Positions 1-7,620 of a stretch of 64,000 nucleotides of DNA are shown here, one piece after another (the first letter of the stretch is position 1; every line of letters begins with the position of its first letter). Made by a program: the position numbers and the translations under genes. This stretch comes from Fibrobacter sp. UBA7003 (GTDB lineage Bacteria; Fibrobacterota; Fibrobacteria; Fibrobacterales; Fibrobacteraceae). The notes under the pieces are model-generated. The model had not been told where the DNA came from. It made no database searches and saw nothing but the letters and a program-made list of their open reading frames with translations. The stretch is from the NCBI GenBank assembly GCA_002449765.1, contig DJXN01000013.1, positions 62,001-126,000 of the forward strand, given 5' to 3'.

Positions 1-1421
1 ACTTTTCGGGCTACCGCGGGAACCTGGGGGTCTCGAGTGAAATCTATGGTTACGTCATGAGACTCAAGGCCCGTGGCACGAAGGTGGTCGCCTATGTCGA
101 TGATATTCGTTTGTCTGTGCTCGTGGCTGCGGCGTCGGTCGACCGCATTGTTGCAGAACCTTCGGCGCACCTGACCTGGCGCGGTCTCGGCGGGAATACG
201 CTTTTTTACAAGGGCCTCCTCGACAAGCTGGGCGTGAAGGTGGAGTTCCTCAAGCATGGTGACTACAAGTCGGCGGTGGAACCCTACGTGGCCGATTCCA
301 TGTCTGCGGAAGCCCGCGAGAACAGGACCGTACTCTACAAGGACCTTTGGGACTTCACCTCCATGCTGGTTGCGGGCCGCAAGTCGAACAATGCCCATGA
401 TGCCTACGCGACGAAGAAACCGCTCGATTCTCTCGCCTCGATTCCGGTAATCTCCGCTTCGGCGGCGAAAAAGGCCGGCCTCGTGGATACGCTCCTCTAC
501 ATCGACCAGGTCCCCGCCTACGCGCTCAAGACTTTCTTCGATGTCGATGCCCCGCAGGCGCGCTACAGGGACTGGAACCCGACATCCAGGAAGATCTTTA
601 CCGAAAGCTGGTCGCGCCGCTCGAAAATCGCGCTCCTGAATATCGACGGCACCATCGATTCCCGCATGGAAGCAGAAGTCTCGGCGGCGCTCAACCGCCT
701 GCCCGGCGTGGCCGACGCGCTTGTGCTCCGCATCTCTTCCCCGGGTGGGAGCGCACTTGCGTCCGACAAAATCTGGGCCGCCCTCGAAGCCGTGAAGGCC
801 CGCGGGATTCCCGTGGTCGCAAGCATCGGCAGTGTCGGGGCTTCGGGCGCCTACTATATCGCTTGCGGTGCGGACGCGATTTTCGCGGAGCCGTTTTCCA
901 TTGTCGGGAGCATCGGCATCTACGGCGGGAAGATCGACGCTTCCGGGCTCATGAGCAAGCTTGGCCTGAAGGCGGAAACGGTCAAGACGCACGAGCATGC
1001 CGATGCCGAAACCTTCACGCGCTCGTGGACGGACGACGAGAGGAAGGCCCTCCAGGATTACATGGACGAGTTTTACGCAAGGTTCGTGGGCGTCGTCTCG
1101 AAGGCGACCGGGATTGCCGACGCAACTGTCGATAGCGCCTATGGTGGTGGCCGCGTGTTTGTCGGCTGGAAGGCTCACAAATACGGCCTCGTGCAGGGAA
1201 TCGGAGGCATCGAAAATGCCATCGAAGAAGCCCGTAGGCTCGCAGGAATTAGCGAGCGCTCCGAAATAGAGCTTGTTTCGCTTTCGACCGGGAAATCGGA
1301 CATCGTGCCGGACGTCTCCGCGAAGGCTCTCCTCGAAACGCTTTCGGACCTGGATCGTGTGCAGTTCTGGGCGGTTGATCCTGCGCTCTTGGAACAATCG
1401 CTGTTGGGAGGGGGCCTCTAG
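1..1421 (+). CDS. sppA: Signal peptide peptidase SppA (5'-truncated by window edge)
   Basis: The reading frame is open from the first bases, so the true start lies upstream; the ATG at 57 is internal. The product is the tandem-domain SppA type, a membrane-bound serine protease of family S49 that degrades signal peptides left after secretion. The general-base lysine sits in the N-terminal half in a YKSAVEP motif encoded near 262-285, the same context as the catalytic Lys of E. coli SppA. The nucleophile serine lies in the second half in VGASGAYY, encoded near 835-855, preceded by the SSPGGS loop. Both domains needed for the split active site are therefore present. It ends 15 bp before the next gene, suggesting cotranscription. 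Family assignment is secure; only the N-terminus and membrane anchor are missing. Confidence 0.93.
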   Translation, partial: FSGYRGNLGVSSEIYGYVMRLKARGTKVVAYVDDIRLSVLVAAASVDRIVAEPSAHLTWRGLGGNTLFYKGLLDKLGVKVEFLKHGDYKSAVEPYVADSMSAEARENRTVLYKDLWDFTSMLVAGRKSNNAHDAYATKKPLDSLASIPVISASAAKKAGLVDTLLYIDQVPAYALKTFFDVDAPQARYRDWNPTSRKIFTESWSRRSKIALLNIDGTIDSRMEAEVSAALNRLPGVADALVLRISSPGGSALASDKIWAALEAVKARGIPVVASIGSVGASGAYYIACGADAIFAEPFSIVGSIGIYGGKIDASGLMSKLGLKAETVKTHEHADAETFTRSWTDDERKALQDYMDEFYARFVGVVSKATGIADATVDSAYGGGRVFVGWKAHKYGLVQGIGGIENAIEEARRLAGISERSEIELVSLSTGKSDIVPDVSAKALLETLSDLDRVQFWAVDPALLEQSLLGGGL

Positions 1422-1436
1422 CCGCCGGACGCGAAT

Positions 1437-2495
1437 ATGCTAGCCATTGTCGTTACAGTCCTCTGTTGCCTTGCCGCCTCGGCGTTCTGTTCCGTGACGG
1501 AAGCTTCTTTCTATAGTGTGCCGCCCGCGACGGTCGAGTTCCTGCAGAAGAACAAGAAGTTTACGGCCAGGTACCTCACGCATGTTAAGGAAAACATCGA
1601 CCGCTACATCGCCTCGGTGCTTATCGTGAACACTGTCGCGAATACGGTGGGAGCCTCGCTTGCGACGGCGCTCGCGGTAAAACGGCTTTCCCCGACGGGT
1701 GCCATGGCACTCCCGATTGTCCTCACGATTCTCATCCTGCTTTTTGGCGAAATCACTCCCAAGACGCTCGGCGTAAAGCAGGCGAAGACGTTCGCCCCGC
1801 TTGTCGCGGTGCCGTTCTACTACATTACGAAGATTCTCGGGTGGACGGGGCTCATCTGGCTGTGCCTTACGCTCACCAAGCACTGGACGCACGAGGACGA
1901 GGAGAAGAAGGACGTGAGCGTCGAGGACATCAACAGCCTCGTGAGTCTCGGGCTCCGCGAAGATGTCATCGACCGCCAGCAGGCATCCGTTATCAAGAAT
2001 ATCCTGTCGCTCAAGTCCGTGCCCGCGCGCAAGGTGATGACGCCCCGCCAGGTGGTGTTCAGCCTCCCTGCCGACAAGACCATCGGCGAGACGCTCGACG
2101 AGCGCGGCAACTGGCCTTTCTCCCGCATCCCGCTCCATGGCGAAAAGAAGGACGAGTGGATCGGGATCGTGCTCAGGCGCGATGCCTACAACCAGCTTGC
2201 CGAGGGAAACCGCGACGTGAAGCTCCGCAAGCTCATGCGTCCCTTGCAGCTCATTCCCGACAGCGTCATGCTCGACAAGCTCTTGCTCCGGTTCTTGAAG
2301 CAGCGCGGACACATGGTGGGCGTGGTGGACGAGTTCGGCGCCATCGCGGGTATCGTGAGTCTCGAGGACGTGCTCGAAGAAATCCTCGGCCGCGAAATCG
2401 TGGACGAGTACGACGAATCCGTGAACCTGCAGGAGACCGCCCGCCGCCGGAGCAAGGCCCTGGCGTTCATCCGCAAGAACCGCCCTAAGAAATGA
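1437..2495 (+). CDS. CNNM (DUF21) / CBS-domain membrane protein, HlyC/CorC family
   Basis: A 352-residue integral membrane protein. The N-terminal 150 residues form a CNNM/DUF21 transmembrane domain (hydrophobic segments near residues 1-20, 60-80 and 85-110, with the LLFGEITPKTLG signature of the family). This is followed by a CBS pair starting near KVMTPRQVV and ending with the EFGAIAGIVSLEDVLEEILG motif. The usual C-terminal CorC_HlyC domain is missing: the protein stops soon after the second CBS in a basic tail. Relatives are implicated in Mg2+/Co2+ homeostasis, but substrate cannot be read from sequence. The start at 1437 follows sppA by 15 bp. Older 'hemolysin' labels for this family should not be taken as function. 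Confidence 0.88.
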   Translation: MLAIVVTVLCCLAASAFCSVTEASFYSVPPATVEFLQKNKKFTARYLTHVKENIDRYIASVLIVNTVANTVGASLATALAVKRLSPTGAMALPIVLTILILLFGEITPKTLGVKQAKTFAPLVAVPFYYITKILGWTGLIWLCLTLTKHWTHEDEEKKDVSVEDINSLVSLGLREDVIDRQQASVIKNILSLKSVPARKVMTPRQVVFSLPADKTIGETLDERGNWPFSRIPLHGEKKDEWIGIVLRRDAYNQLAEGNRDVKLRKLMRPLQLIPDSVMLDKLLLRFLKQRGHMVGVVDEFGAIAGIVSLEDVLEEILGREIVDEYDESVNLQETARRRSKALAFIRKNRPKK

Positions 2496-2520
2496 CGTTT
2501 TTTTGTAAAATGTTGATATA

Positions 2521-2549
2521 ATTCTACTAATTCATGCAATTAGTAGAAT
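2521..2549. repeat. Perfect 12-bp inverted repeat with 5-nt spacer
   Basis: ATTCTACTAATT at 2521-2532 is followed by CATGC and then the exact reverse complement at 2538-2549. It lies between the CNNM gene and the rplM promoter. It has no T-run on the plus strand, so it is not a classical terminator; it could be an operator, an attenuating hairpin or a factor-dependent end. Confidence 0.75.
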
Positions 2550-2599
2550 AAAAATTGCCGATTTTACGGACTTTTCTTGAAAAATTCGATTTTTTACCC

Positions 2600-2630
2600 T
2601 TGATTCCCTTGCCGAATCCATCTATATTTG
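2600..2630 (+). promoter_or_regulatory. Probable promoter of rplM-rpsI
   Basis: TTGATT at 2600-2605 and TATATTTG at 2623-2630 are separated by 17 bp. This fits both a housekeeping -35/-10 pair and the TAnnTTTG element known from Bacteroidetes. It leaves a leader of about 50 nt before the rplM start. Confidence 0.6.
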
Positions 2631-2685
2631 TCTTGCTTTTCCTGGGCGCCGATGTCCGGGAATCTAATTCACCTAGAGGATTTAC

Positions 2686-3114
2686 ATGAAGACCATTACG
2701 GTAAACCCGAAGTCCGTCACCCGCAAGTGGAAGCTTGTGGATGCCGCTGACAAGCCGATGGGACGCGTTGCAAGCGAAGTTGCTCGCCTCCTCATGGGCA
2801 AGCATAAGGCCATCTATTCCCCGAACGTCGACACTGGTGACTTCGTTGTTGTCATCAACGCCGGCAAGGTTGCCGTTTCCGGCAACAAGAACCTGCAGAA
2901 GGAATACTTCCACCACACCGGTCACATCGCCGGCGAACGCTGGATCAACTTTGCCGACCTCATGGCTAAGGATCCGACCGCCCCGCTGACCGCTGCCATC
3001 TGGGGTATGCTCCCTCACAGCGCTCTTGGCCACAAGATGGTTAAGAAACTCAAAATCTATGCCGGCGCCGAACATCCGCACGCTGCGCAGAACCCCGAAG
3101 TCGTTGACTTCTAA
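2686..3114 (+). CDS. rplM: 50S ribosomal protein L13
   Basis: A 142-residue protein matching bacterial L13 in full length: the start MKTITVNPKSVTRKW, the GRVASEVARLLMGKHK core, and the C-terminal KMVKKLKIYAGAEHPHAAQ motif. L13 is an early-binding protein of the large subunit, and in E. coli it also represses its own operon. The start follows a GAGGAT ribosome binding site. rpsI begins 23 bp downstream, the near-universal rplM-rpsI pairing. Confidence 0.97.
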   Translation: MKTITVNPKSVTRKWKLVDAADKPMGRVASEVARLLMGKHKAIYSPNVDTGDFVVVINAGKVAVSGNKNLQKEYFHHTGHIAGERWINFADLMAKDPTAPLTAAIWGMLPHSALGHKMVKKLKIYAGAEHPHAAQNPEVVDF

Positions 3115-3137
3115 TCTTTAGAACGGAGGATACCTCT

Positions 3138-3542
3138 ATCGCTACCGCAAAGAACAAGAAGATCTACCGTGGCACGGGCCGCCGCAAGAACGCCATCGCC
3201 GCTGTGATCCTGAAGCCGGGTACCGGCAAGCGCACTATCAATGGTCGTGATTTCAAGGATTACTTCCATTCCGAAGTGCAGAACATGATTGCCAACCTTC
3301 CGTTCGCCATCCTCGGCAACGCGGAAGAATGGGACGTCGAAGTCACCGCTCGCGGCGGTGGAATCGCCGGCCAGATGGGCGCTGTCCGTCTTGGCATTTC
3401 TCGCGCTCTCGTCGCCAACGACGCCGAAGTGAAGCCCGCCCTCAAGAAGGAAGGCCTCATGACTCGTGACGCCCGTGCCGTTGAACGTAAGAAGTTCGGC
3501 CGCAAGAAGGCCCGTAAGCACTTCCAGTTCAGCAAGCGCTAA
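3138..3542 (+). CDS. rpsI: 30S ribosomal protein S9, apparent AUC start codon
   Basis: The S9 reading frame is complete through the C-terminal KARKHFQFSKR tail that contacts P-site tRNA. Its N-terminal extension and the GTGRRK motif are encoded upstream of the first in-frame GTG/ATG. Reading back gives (M)ATAKNKKIYRGTGRRK, the correct length for S9, with ATC at 3138-3140 in the initiator position. A strong GGAGGA Shine-Dalgarno sequence lies at 3125-3130, seven bases upstream. There is no ATG, GTG, TTG or CTG in this frame between the rplM stop and 3138. Starting at the GTG at 3204 would delete the conserved GTGRRK region and leave no ribosome binding site. Length with the ATC start is 134 residues. 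Either initiation truly uses AUC or the base is an assembly error for ATG. Confidence 0.9.
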   Translation: MATAKNKKIYRGTGRRKNAIAAVILKPGTGKRTINGRDFKDYFHSEVQNMIANLPFAILGNAEEWDVEVTARGGGIAGQMGAVRLGISRALVANDAEVKPALKKEGLMTRDARAVERKKFGRKKARKHFQFSKR

Positions 3543-3563
3543 TCTGCGAAATCGCTTTTACGG

Positions 3564-3597
3564 AAAACCCTGGCATCTGCCAGGGTTTTTCTTTTTG
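3564..3597 (+). terminator. Rho-independent terminator after rpsI
   Basis: The stem AAAACCCTGGC / GCCAGGGTTTT with loop ATCT is followed by a T-rich run (TTTCTTTTT). It closes the rplM-rpsI transcript. Confidence 0.9.
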
Positions 3598-3645
3598 CAC
3601 ACCGCAGGTGTGCGCGAGGCAGGCTTTGCTTGCCGAAGTTCTTTA
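3597..3645 (-). terminator. Likely terminator of the minus-strand phosphoglycerol transferase gene
   Basis: Two hairpins follow the minus-strand gene: GGCAAGC/GCCTGCC (with one wobble pair) and GCACACC-TGC-GGTGTGC at 3597-3613. Read on the minus strand, the second is followed by AAAAAG rather than T, so it may be part of a two-way termination zone rather than a stand-alone terminator. Confidence 0.45.
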
Positions 3646-3651
3646 TTATAG

Positions 3652-5400
3652 TTATTCCAGGACGAACCGCTTGAAGAACTTGGGATCGTGGGCAAGAGCC
3701 TGGAGTTCCTTTTCGAGCGAATCCGCGCCGAAGATTTCGAGCAGGGTCTTCTCTTCCGAGTACAGCGATACTCCCAGCCCGAACCGGTGCTCGGCGATGT
3801 CAAAGCCCATGGCCTCGAGTATTGTCGGCGCGATGTCGATGGAGGTGAACTGCCTGCGCCTGGTTTCGGGATTCTTGGTCGGGTTTATCAGGATGGTGAC
3901 CCAACCGCGATTTTCTTCACGCGCATGGGCGAGGAACTTCCCGGGAAAATTATTCATGAAGAGGTGGTCGCCGACGATGACGATAAGCGTGTTTTCGGCG
4001 AAGTCCTGCTTCTGGCACCATTCCACGAATTCGTTCACCTCGCGCGAGGAACAGCGCAGGGTCGCCTTGTAGTAGTCCTCGTCCGAACTCGAGGCGGGCT
4101 TCTCGAGGCAATTTGGGTCGTAGAATCCGTAGGGGAAGTGCGTGCTGATGGTCGGGATGGAAACCGAGAATGGCTTGCCGTTTTTCGATATGGAATCGAT
4201 ATAGTTTTTGGATGCGGTGAAGAGGCTGTTATCTGTGAGCCCGGCATCGAAGGAATGGATGTTCTTCAGTTTTTCGTCTACTTCTTGCTTGGTTCCTTGC
4301 AGAGTCCTTACGTCGTAGATGCGGTCTATGCCGTGCTGCTCCAGGAACCAGTTGAACATGGTGAACCTGGAATCCGTACCCATGATGAAGTAGTTCTCGT
4401 AGCCGTAGCGGCGCAGGGTTTCCCAGATGCTTCTCGCCCCGGGAACGAACTTGTTGTTGAGGCGCAGGCGCGACAGCAGCGGGATGCCGGTCGCCTTGGA
4501 GAATGTTCCGGTAATGGTCATGTACGAACCCAGCATGTCGTGTCCGCCGCCGAACCTGTCGGAATGCGAGAAGCCCGTGTTCTTTTCGAAGAGCTGGGTG
4601 ATTTCGGGAATGTAGTTCGTTGCCGCCTCGCCGCCGCTTGCCGTGTCCGCGAACGTATTTTCCATGGATTCCATCAAAATCCAGATGAGGTTGCGCGGTT
4701 TTTCGGGCGAGGTTATGTGCAGGGAATCGGCGTCCACGAAATATTTTTCCAGGAGGTCGCTTTCCGTGACTGCGGTCTCGTTCTGGATGGCTTCGATATA
4801 CTTGGAGACGGGAATCTTGTTGATGAAGGATGCGAGGAAAACAATGGCGCCGGCGGAGGTCAGCACTGCGCATGTAATCCTGGGCTTCTTGAAAATGGAA
4901 CAGATTTCGCCGAAGAAGTAGGAAAGTGCCGCGGTCATGAGGACGATGGGCAGCAGGACGCGCAGTAGGTAGCTCTTGATGAAAATGACGGTGAAGCCGT
5001 CAAGGGGAAGGTTGAGTGTGGTAATGACCGACTCCACGTCGTTTACCGGGAACGTGCGCAATGTCCAGATGGCCGAAACGCGGATGAACAGGATTGTAAA
5101 TAGTGCAACCGGGAACGCGAACGACCACTTGCATGAGGGCTGCGCACCGGTTTTTTTGAAGGTGACGAACTTCCATGCGAATATGGCGCCCCAGAGGATT
5201 GCTGCGAACAGCACGTGCTTTGTCGAGGGGGGCGGGTTCCCGGTGAAGTACGACATTACCCAGGTAAGCGCAAGCATCTCGGCGCAAACGCGGATACTGT
5301 TGAATGCAGTCTGCCTGCGGGTTTCCAACCTGTAGAACAGCTTGCCGCGGAGCAGCACGAAAAAGAGCGAAACGCAGATATAGGCGGCAATCAGTTTCAT
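3652..5400 (-). CDS. LTA synthase-like sulfatase-fold phosphoglycerol transferase
   Basis: A 582-residue membrane enzyme. About five transmembrane segments occupy roughly the first 200 residues; the C-terminal part is a sulfatase/alkaline-phosphatase-fold domain (PF00884 type). Metal-site motifs seen are LIWILMESMENTF near the start of the domain and VIVGDHLFMNNF near its end. A GGHDMLGSYMTITGTF segment is where the Thr nucleophile of LtaS/OpgB-type enzymes is expected. Such enzymes transfer phosphoglycerol from lipid donors to envelope glycans or act as related phosphotransferases. In a Gram-negative-type cell the acceptor is more likely a periplasmic glucan or lipid-linked sugar than lipoteichoic acid, which is inference. 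It sits just upstream of nothing obviously related; the flavoprotein gene ends 19 bp before its start on the same strand. Confidence 0.85.
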   Translation of the reverse strand: MKLIAAYICVSLFFVLLRGKLFYRLETRRQTAFNSIRVCAEMLALTWVMSYFTGNPPPSTKHVLFAAILWGAIFAWKFVTFKKTGAQPSCKWSFAFPVALFTILFIRVSAIWTLRTFPVNDVESVITTLNLPLDGFTVIFIKSYLLRVLLPIVLMTAALSYFFGEICSIFKKPRITCAVLTSAGAIVFLASFINKIPVSKYIEAIQNETAVTESDLLEKYFVDADSLHITSPEKPRNLIWILMESMENTFADTASGGEAATNYIPEITQLFEKNTGFSHSDRFGGGHDMLGSYMTITGTFSKATGIPLLSRLRLNNKFVPGARSIWETLRRYGYENYFIMGTDSRFTMFNWFLEQHGIDRIYDVRTLQGTKQEVDEKLKNIHSFDAGLTDNSLFTASKNYIDSISKNGKPFSVSIPTISTHFPYGFYDPNCLEKPASSSDEDYYKATLRCSSREVNEFVEWCQKQDFAENTLIVIVGDHLFMNNFPGKFLAHAREENRGWVTILINPTKNPETRRRQFTSIDIAPTILEAMGFDIAEHRFGLGVSLYSEEKTLLEIFGADSLEKELQALAHDPKFFKRFVLE

Positions 5401-5418
5401 CGCTAAAAACCAGAGTTT

Positions 5419-6174
5419 CTAGAAGTTGTCCGGGCGGTCGAACATGTGCGTGACGAACTCGGTCACGAGCGTCACGTAGGCATCGTCGCTGAAGATGGGC
5501 TTCTGCATCAGGTCGATTGCTTCCTGCGAGAGTTTGCCGGTAGTTGCAAGTTCTGCGCCGCCCTTGCGGTACTTTTCACGAAGCATGTTGAGGCGGCGCG
5601 GGCCACCGCGGTGGTCGAGTGCGCGCATCTGCGGGCAGGCGATGAGCGTGTATCCCTCGTGCCCGAGAATGATGTCGAACTGTTTGCGGATGGGCTCGTA
5701 AACCACGTCGATGTCCATCCAGGCGCAGCTCGAAAGCAGGATGATTTTCTGGCCTTCTTTCTGGAACTGGAGCCCATGCAGGTGCGAGTTGAGTGCGTTC
5801 GCGCCATCCTTGAGCTTCTGGCCCATGTAGGGGTGGACCATGCCCACGATGCGGTCCATCAGGACCTTCATCTGCCCGGGGATGCTGAACAGGAACAGCG
5901 GGAAACTCCAGATGACGATATCCGAGTTGATGAGCTTCTCGCGCACCATCGGGATGTCGTCGTCCTTGATGAAACAGCTTCCGTCGGGGCGGCCCCAGCA
6001 GCTGAGGCACCCGCGGCAGGGCTTGATGTTCAGGCGGTCGATGAAGAGGTACTCGGTTTCGTAGTCGCCGTTCTCTTCGAGCCCCTGCACGAACGCTTTC
6101 GTGGGGATAAGCGTCCCGCTGCGTTCGTTCTTCGGGCTTGCGACCATTACGAGTATCTTCTTCTTTTCTGCCAT
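5419..6174 (-). CDS. NADPH-dependent FMN reductase / flavodoxin-fold protein
   Basis: A flavodoxin-fold protein beginning KKILVMVASPKNERSGT, the phosphate-binding loop typical of NAD(P)H:FMN reductases and iron-sulfur flavoproteins. A CRGCLSCWGRPDGSC cluster (four cysteines) follows at about residues 48-62, as in Isf-like proteins, so an iron-sulfur or redox-active cysteine site is possible. The frame extends upstream to 6258, but the ATG at 6174 gives a conventional N-terminus directly before the first beta strand and a 251-residue protein. The downstream minus-strand gene starts 19 bp after its stop, so the two may be cotranscribed. The electron partner is unknown. Confidence 0.82.
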   Translation of the reverse strand: MAEKKKILVMVASPKNERSGTLIPTKAFVQGLEENGDYETEYLFIDRLNIKPCRGCLSCWGRPDGSCFIKDDDIPMVREKLINSDIVIWSFPLFLFSIPGQMKVLMDRIVGMVHPYMGQKLKDGANALNSHLHGLQFQKEGQKIILLSSCAWMDIDVVYEPIRKQFDIILGHEGYTLIACPQMRALDHRGGPRRLNMLREKYRKGGAELATTGKLSQEAIDLMQKPIFSDDAYVTLVTEFVTHMFDRPDNF

Positions 6175-6293
6175 GCGCCCAAATTTAGAAAAAAACAGCA
6201 AGGAGAAGATTGTATGCTCAGGTTCCCGAGTGTTTTTTAGAGGTTTGAAAAAAAGCAAAAGTCATTTGACATTTTATGACATCCTGACGATAC

Positions 6294-6301
6294 TATATTT
6301 G
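6294..6301 (+). promoter_or_regulatory. Probable -10 (TATATTTG) for sbcD-sbcC
   Basis: TATATTTG lies 41 bp before the sbcD ATG. A TTTGACA at 6266-6272 is too far away (about 21 bp) for an ideal -35, so only the -10-like element is confident. Confidence 0.5.
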
Positions 6302-6342
6302 AAGTGATAAAGAACTCCGGCTCCGGGCCGGAAAGGAAGAAC

Positions 6343-7617
6343 ATGAAGTTCATACACACAGCCGACTGGCACCTGGGCAATTCGATGCACGACATCGACC
6401 GCCAAAAAGAAACCGAGCTGTTCCTCGCCTGGCTCAAGGAACGCGTCGTGGAACTCGGGGCGCAGTGCCTTGTGGTGGCGGGGGACATCTTCGATACCAC
6501 CAACCCGCCCGTCGAGGCGCGCAGGCAGTATTTCCGGTTTCTCGCCTCCCTGCTCGAAACGGACTGCAAGAACATCGTCCTCATCGGCGGGAACCACGAC
6601 TCGGGCGCACTGCTCGACGCCCCGCGCGACCTGCTCGACGCCATCAATATCCAGATGGTAGGCTCCCTCGGGGAACGCCCCGTAGAAGAACTTGTGAAGG
6701 AACTTACGGATGCCAGCGGGAACGTCGTGGGCATCAGCGCCGCAGTCCCGTATGTACGCGAAACGGAACTGCGCCGTTTCAAGCCCGAAGACGCAGTGGA
6801 TTTCGCCCAGAGTACATACAGCGGGCTCTACAGCGTCGTTTACGAGGCCGCCGAAAAGCTGCGCGCCGGCCGCGACATCCCCATCGTGGCAACGGGCCAC
6901 CTGTACGCCTCCAGGCTGGAAGGCCGCCCCGAAAACGACGAGGGCAGGGACGCGAAGGAACACGGCATGCGCGATATTGTCGGGAACCTCGGGACAATCC
7001 CCGTCTCCGTTTTCCCGGAAGGCCTCGACTACGTGGCCCTCGGGCATATCCACTACACCACCATGGTGGCACAAAATCCGAAGGTGCGATACTCGGGTTC
7101 GCCGTTCGTGCTCGGGTTCGACGAGGCAAACATCCCGCACCATATCCTCTGTGTCGACCTGCAGAAGGGCGCAGAACCCGCCGTGCAGAAAATCGAGACC
7201 CCACAGTACTTCAAGTTCCTGCGCGTATCGGGCTCTGTCGCGGATATCGTCATGCAGCTGAACCAGCTGAAAAATGCGCCCGCAGAAAAGCCCCTGAAGG
7301 TCGAAGTCGTGTACGACTACGCTCCGGGCGTGAGCATCAACGAGGCGCTCGAATCCGTGCTGGAAGGCGCCCCGTTCGAGGTCGTGAGCAAGAAGGTGAA
7401 ACGCGCCGACACCCTTGCGGCGGACGCCTTCTCGGACGATACGCTCGAATCGGTCGACGTCCTTACCGACGAGGAAGTGTTCAAGCGTCTCGTGATGAGC
7501 AGGATGGGTGCGCCCGAAATGGACGAAAGTATCCAGAAGGCCCTCGATGAATACCTCCCGCTCTTCAGGCAAGTGGTCGAAGAAGTCAACAACGAAACCG
7601 GCAGCGAGGAGGTCTAG
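6343..7617 (+). CDS. sbcD: Exonuclease subunit SbcD (Mre11-type nuclease)
   Basis: A 424-residue nuclease subunit of the SbcCD complex, which cuts DNA hairpins and protein-blocked ends during replication and repair. The metallophosphoesterase motifs appear in order: HTADWHLGN, AGDIFDTTNPP, GGNHDSGALLD, ATGHLYASR and LGHIHYT, which supply the two-metal ligands. A capping domain follows, with a C-terminal region rich in acidic residues. The ATG at 6343 is preferred over the upstream GTG at 6304 because it is preceded by GGAAAGGA and starts right at the first beta strand. Its stop is 3 bp before sbcC, the usual tight coupling. Confidence 0.95.
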   Translation: MKFIHTADWHLGNSMHDIDRQKETELFLAWLKERVVELGAQCLVVAGDIFDTTNPPVEARRQYFRFLASLLETDCKNIVLIGGNHDSGALLDAPRDLLDAINIQMVGSLGERPVEELVKELTDASGNVVGISAAVPYVRETELRRFKPEDAVDFAQSTYSGLYSVVYEAAEKLRAGRDIPIVATGHLYASRLEGRPENDEGRDAKEHGMRDIVGNLGTIPVSVFPEGLDYVALGHIHYTTMVAQNPKVRYSGSPFVLGFDEANIPHHILCVDLQKGAEPAVQKIETPQYFKFLRVSGSVADIVMQLNQLKNAPAEKPLKVEVVYDYAPGVSINEALESVLEGAPFEVVSKKVKRADTLAADAFSDDTLESVDVLTDEEVFKRLVMSRMGAPEMDESIQKALDEYLPLFRQVVEEVNNETGSEEV

Positions 7618-7620
7618 TAC

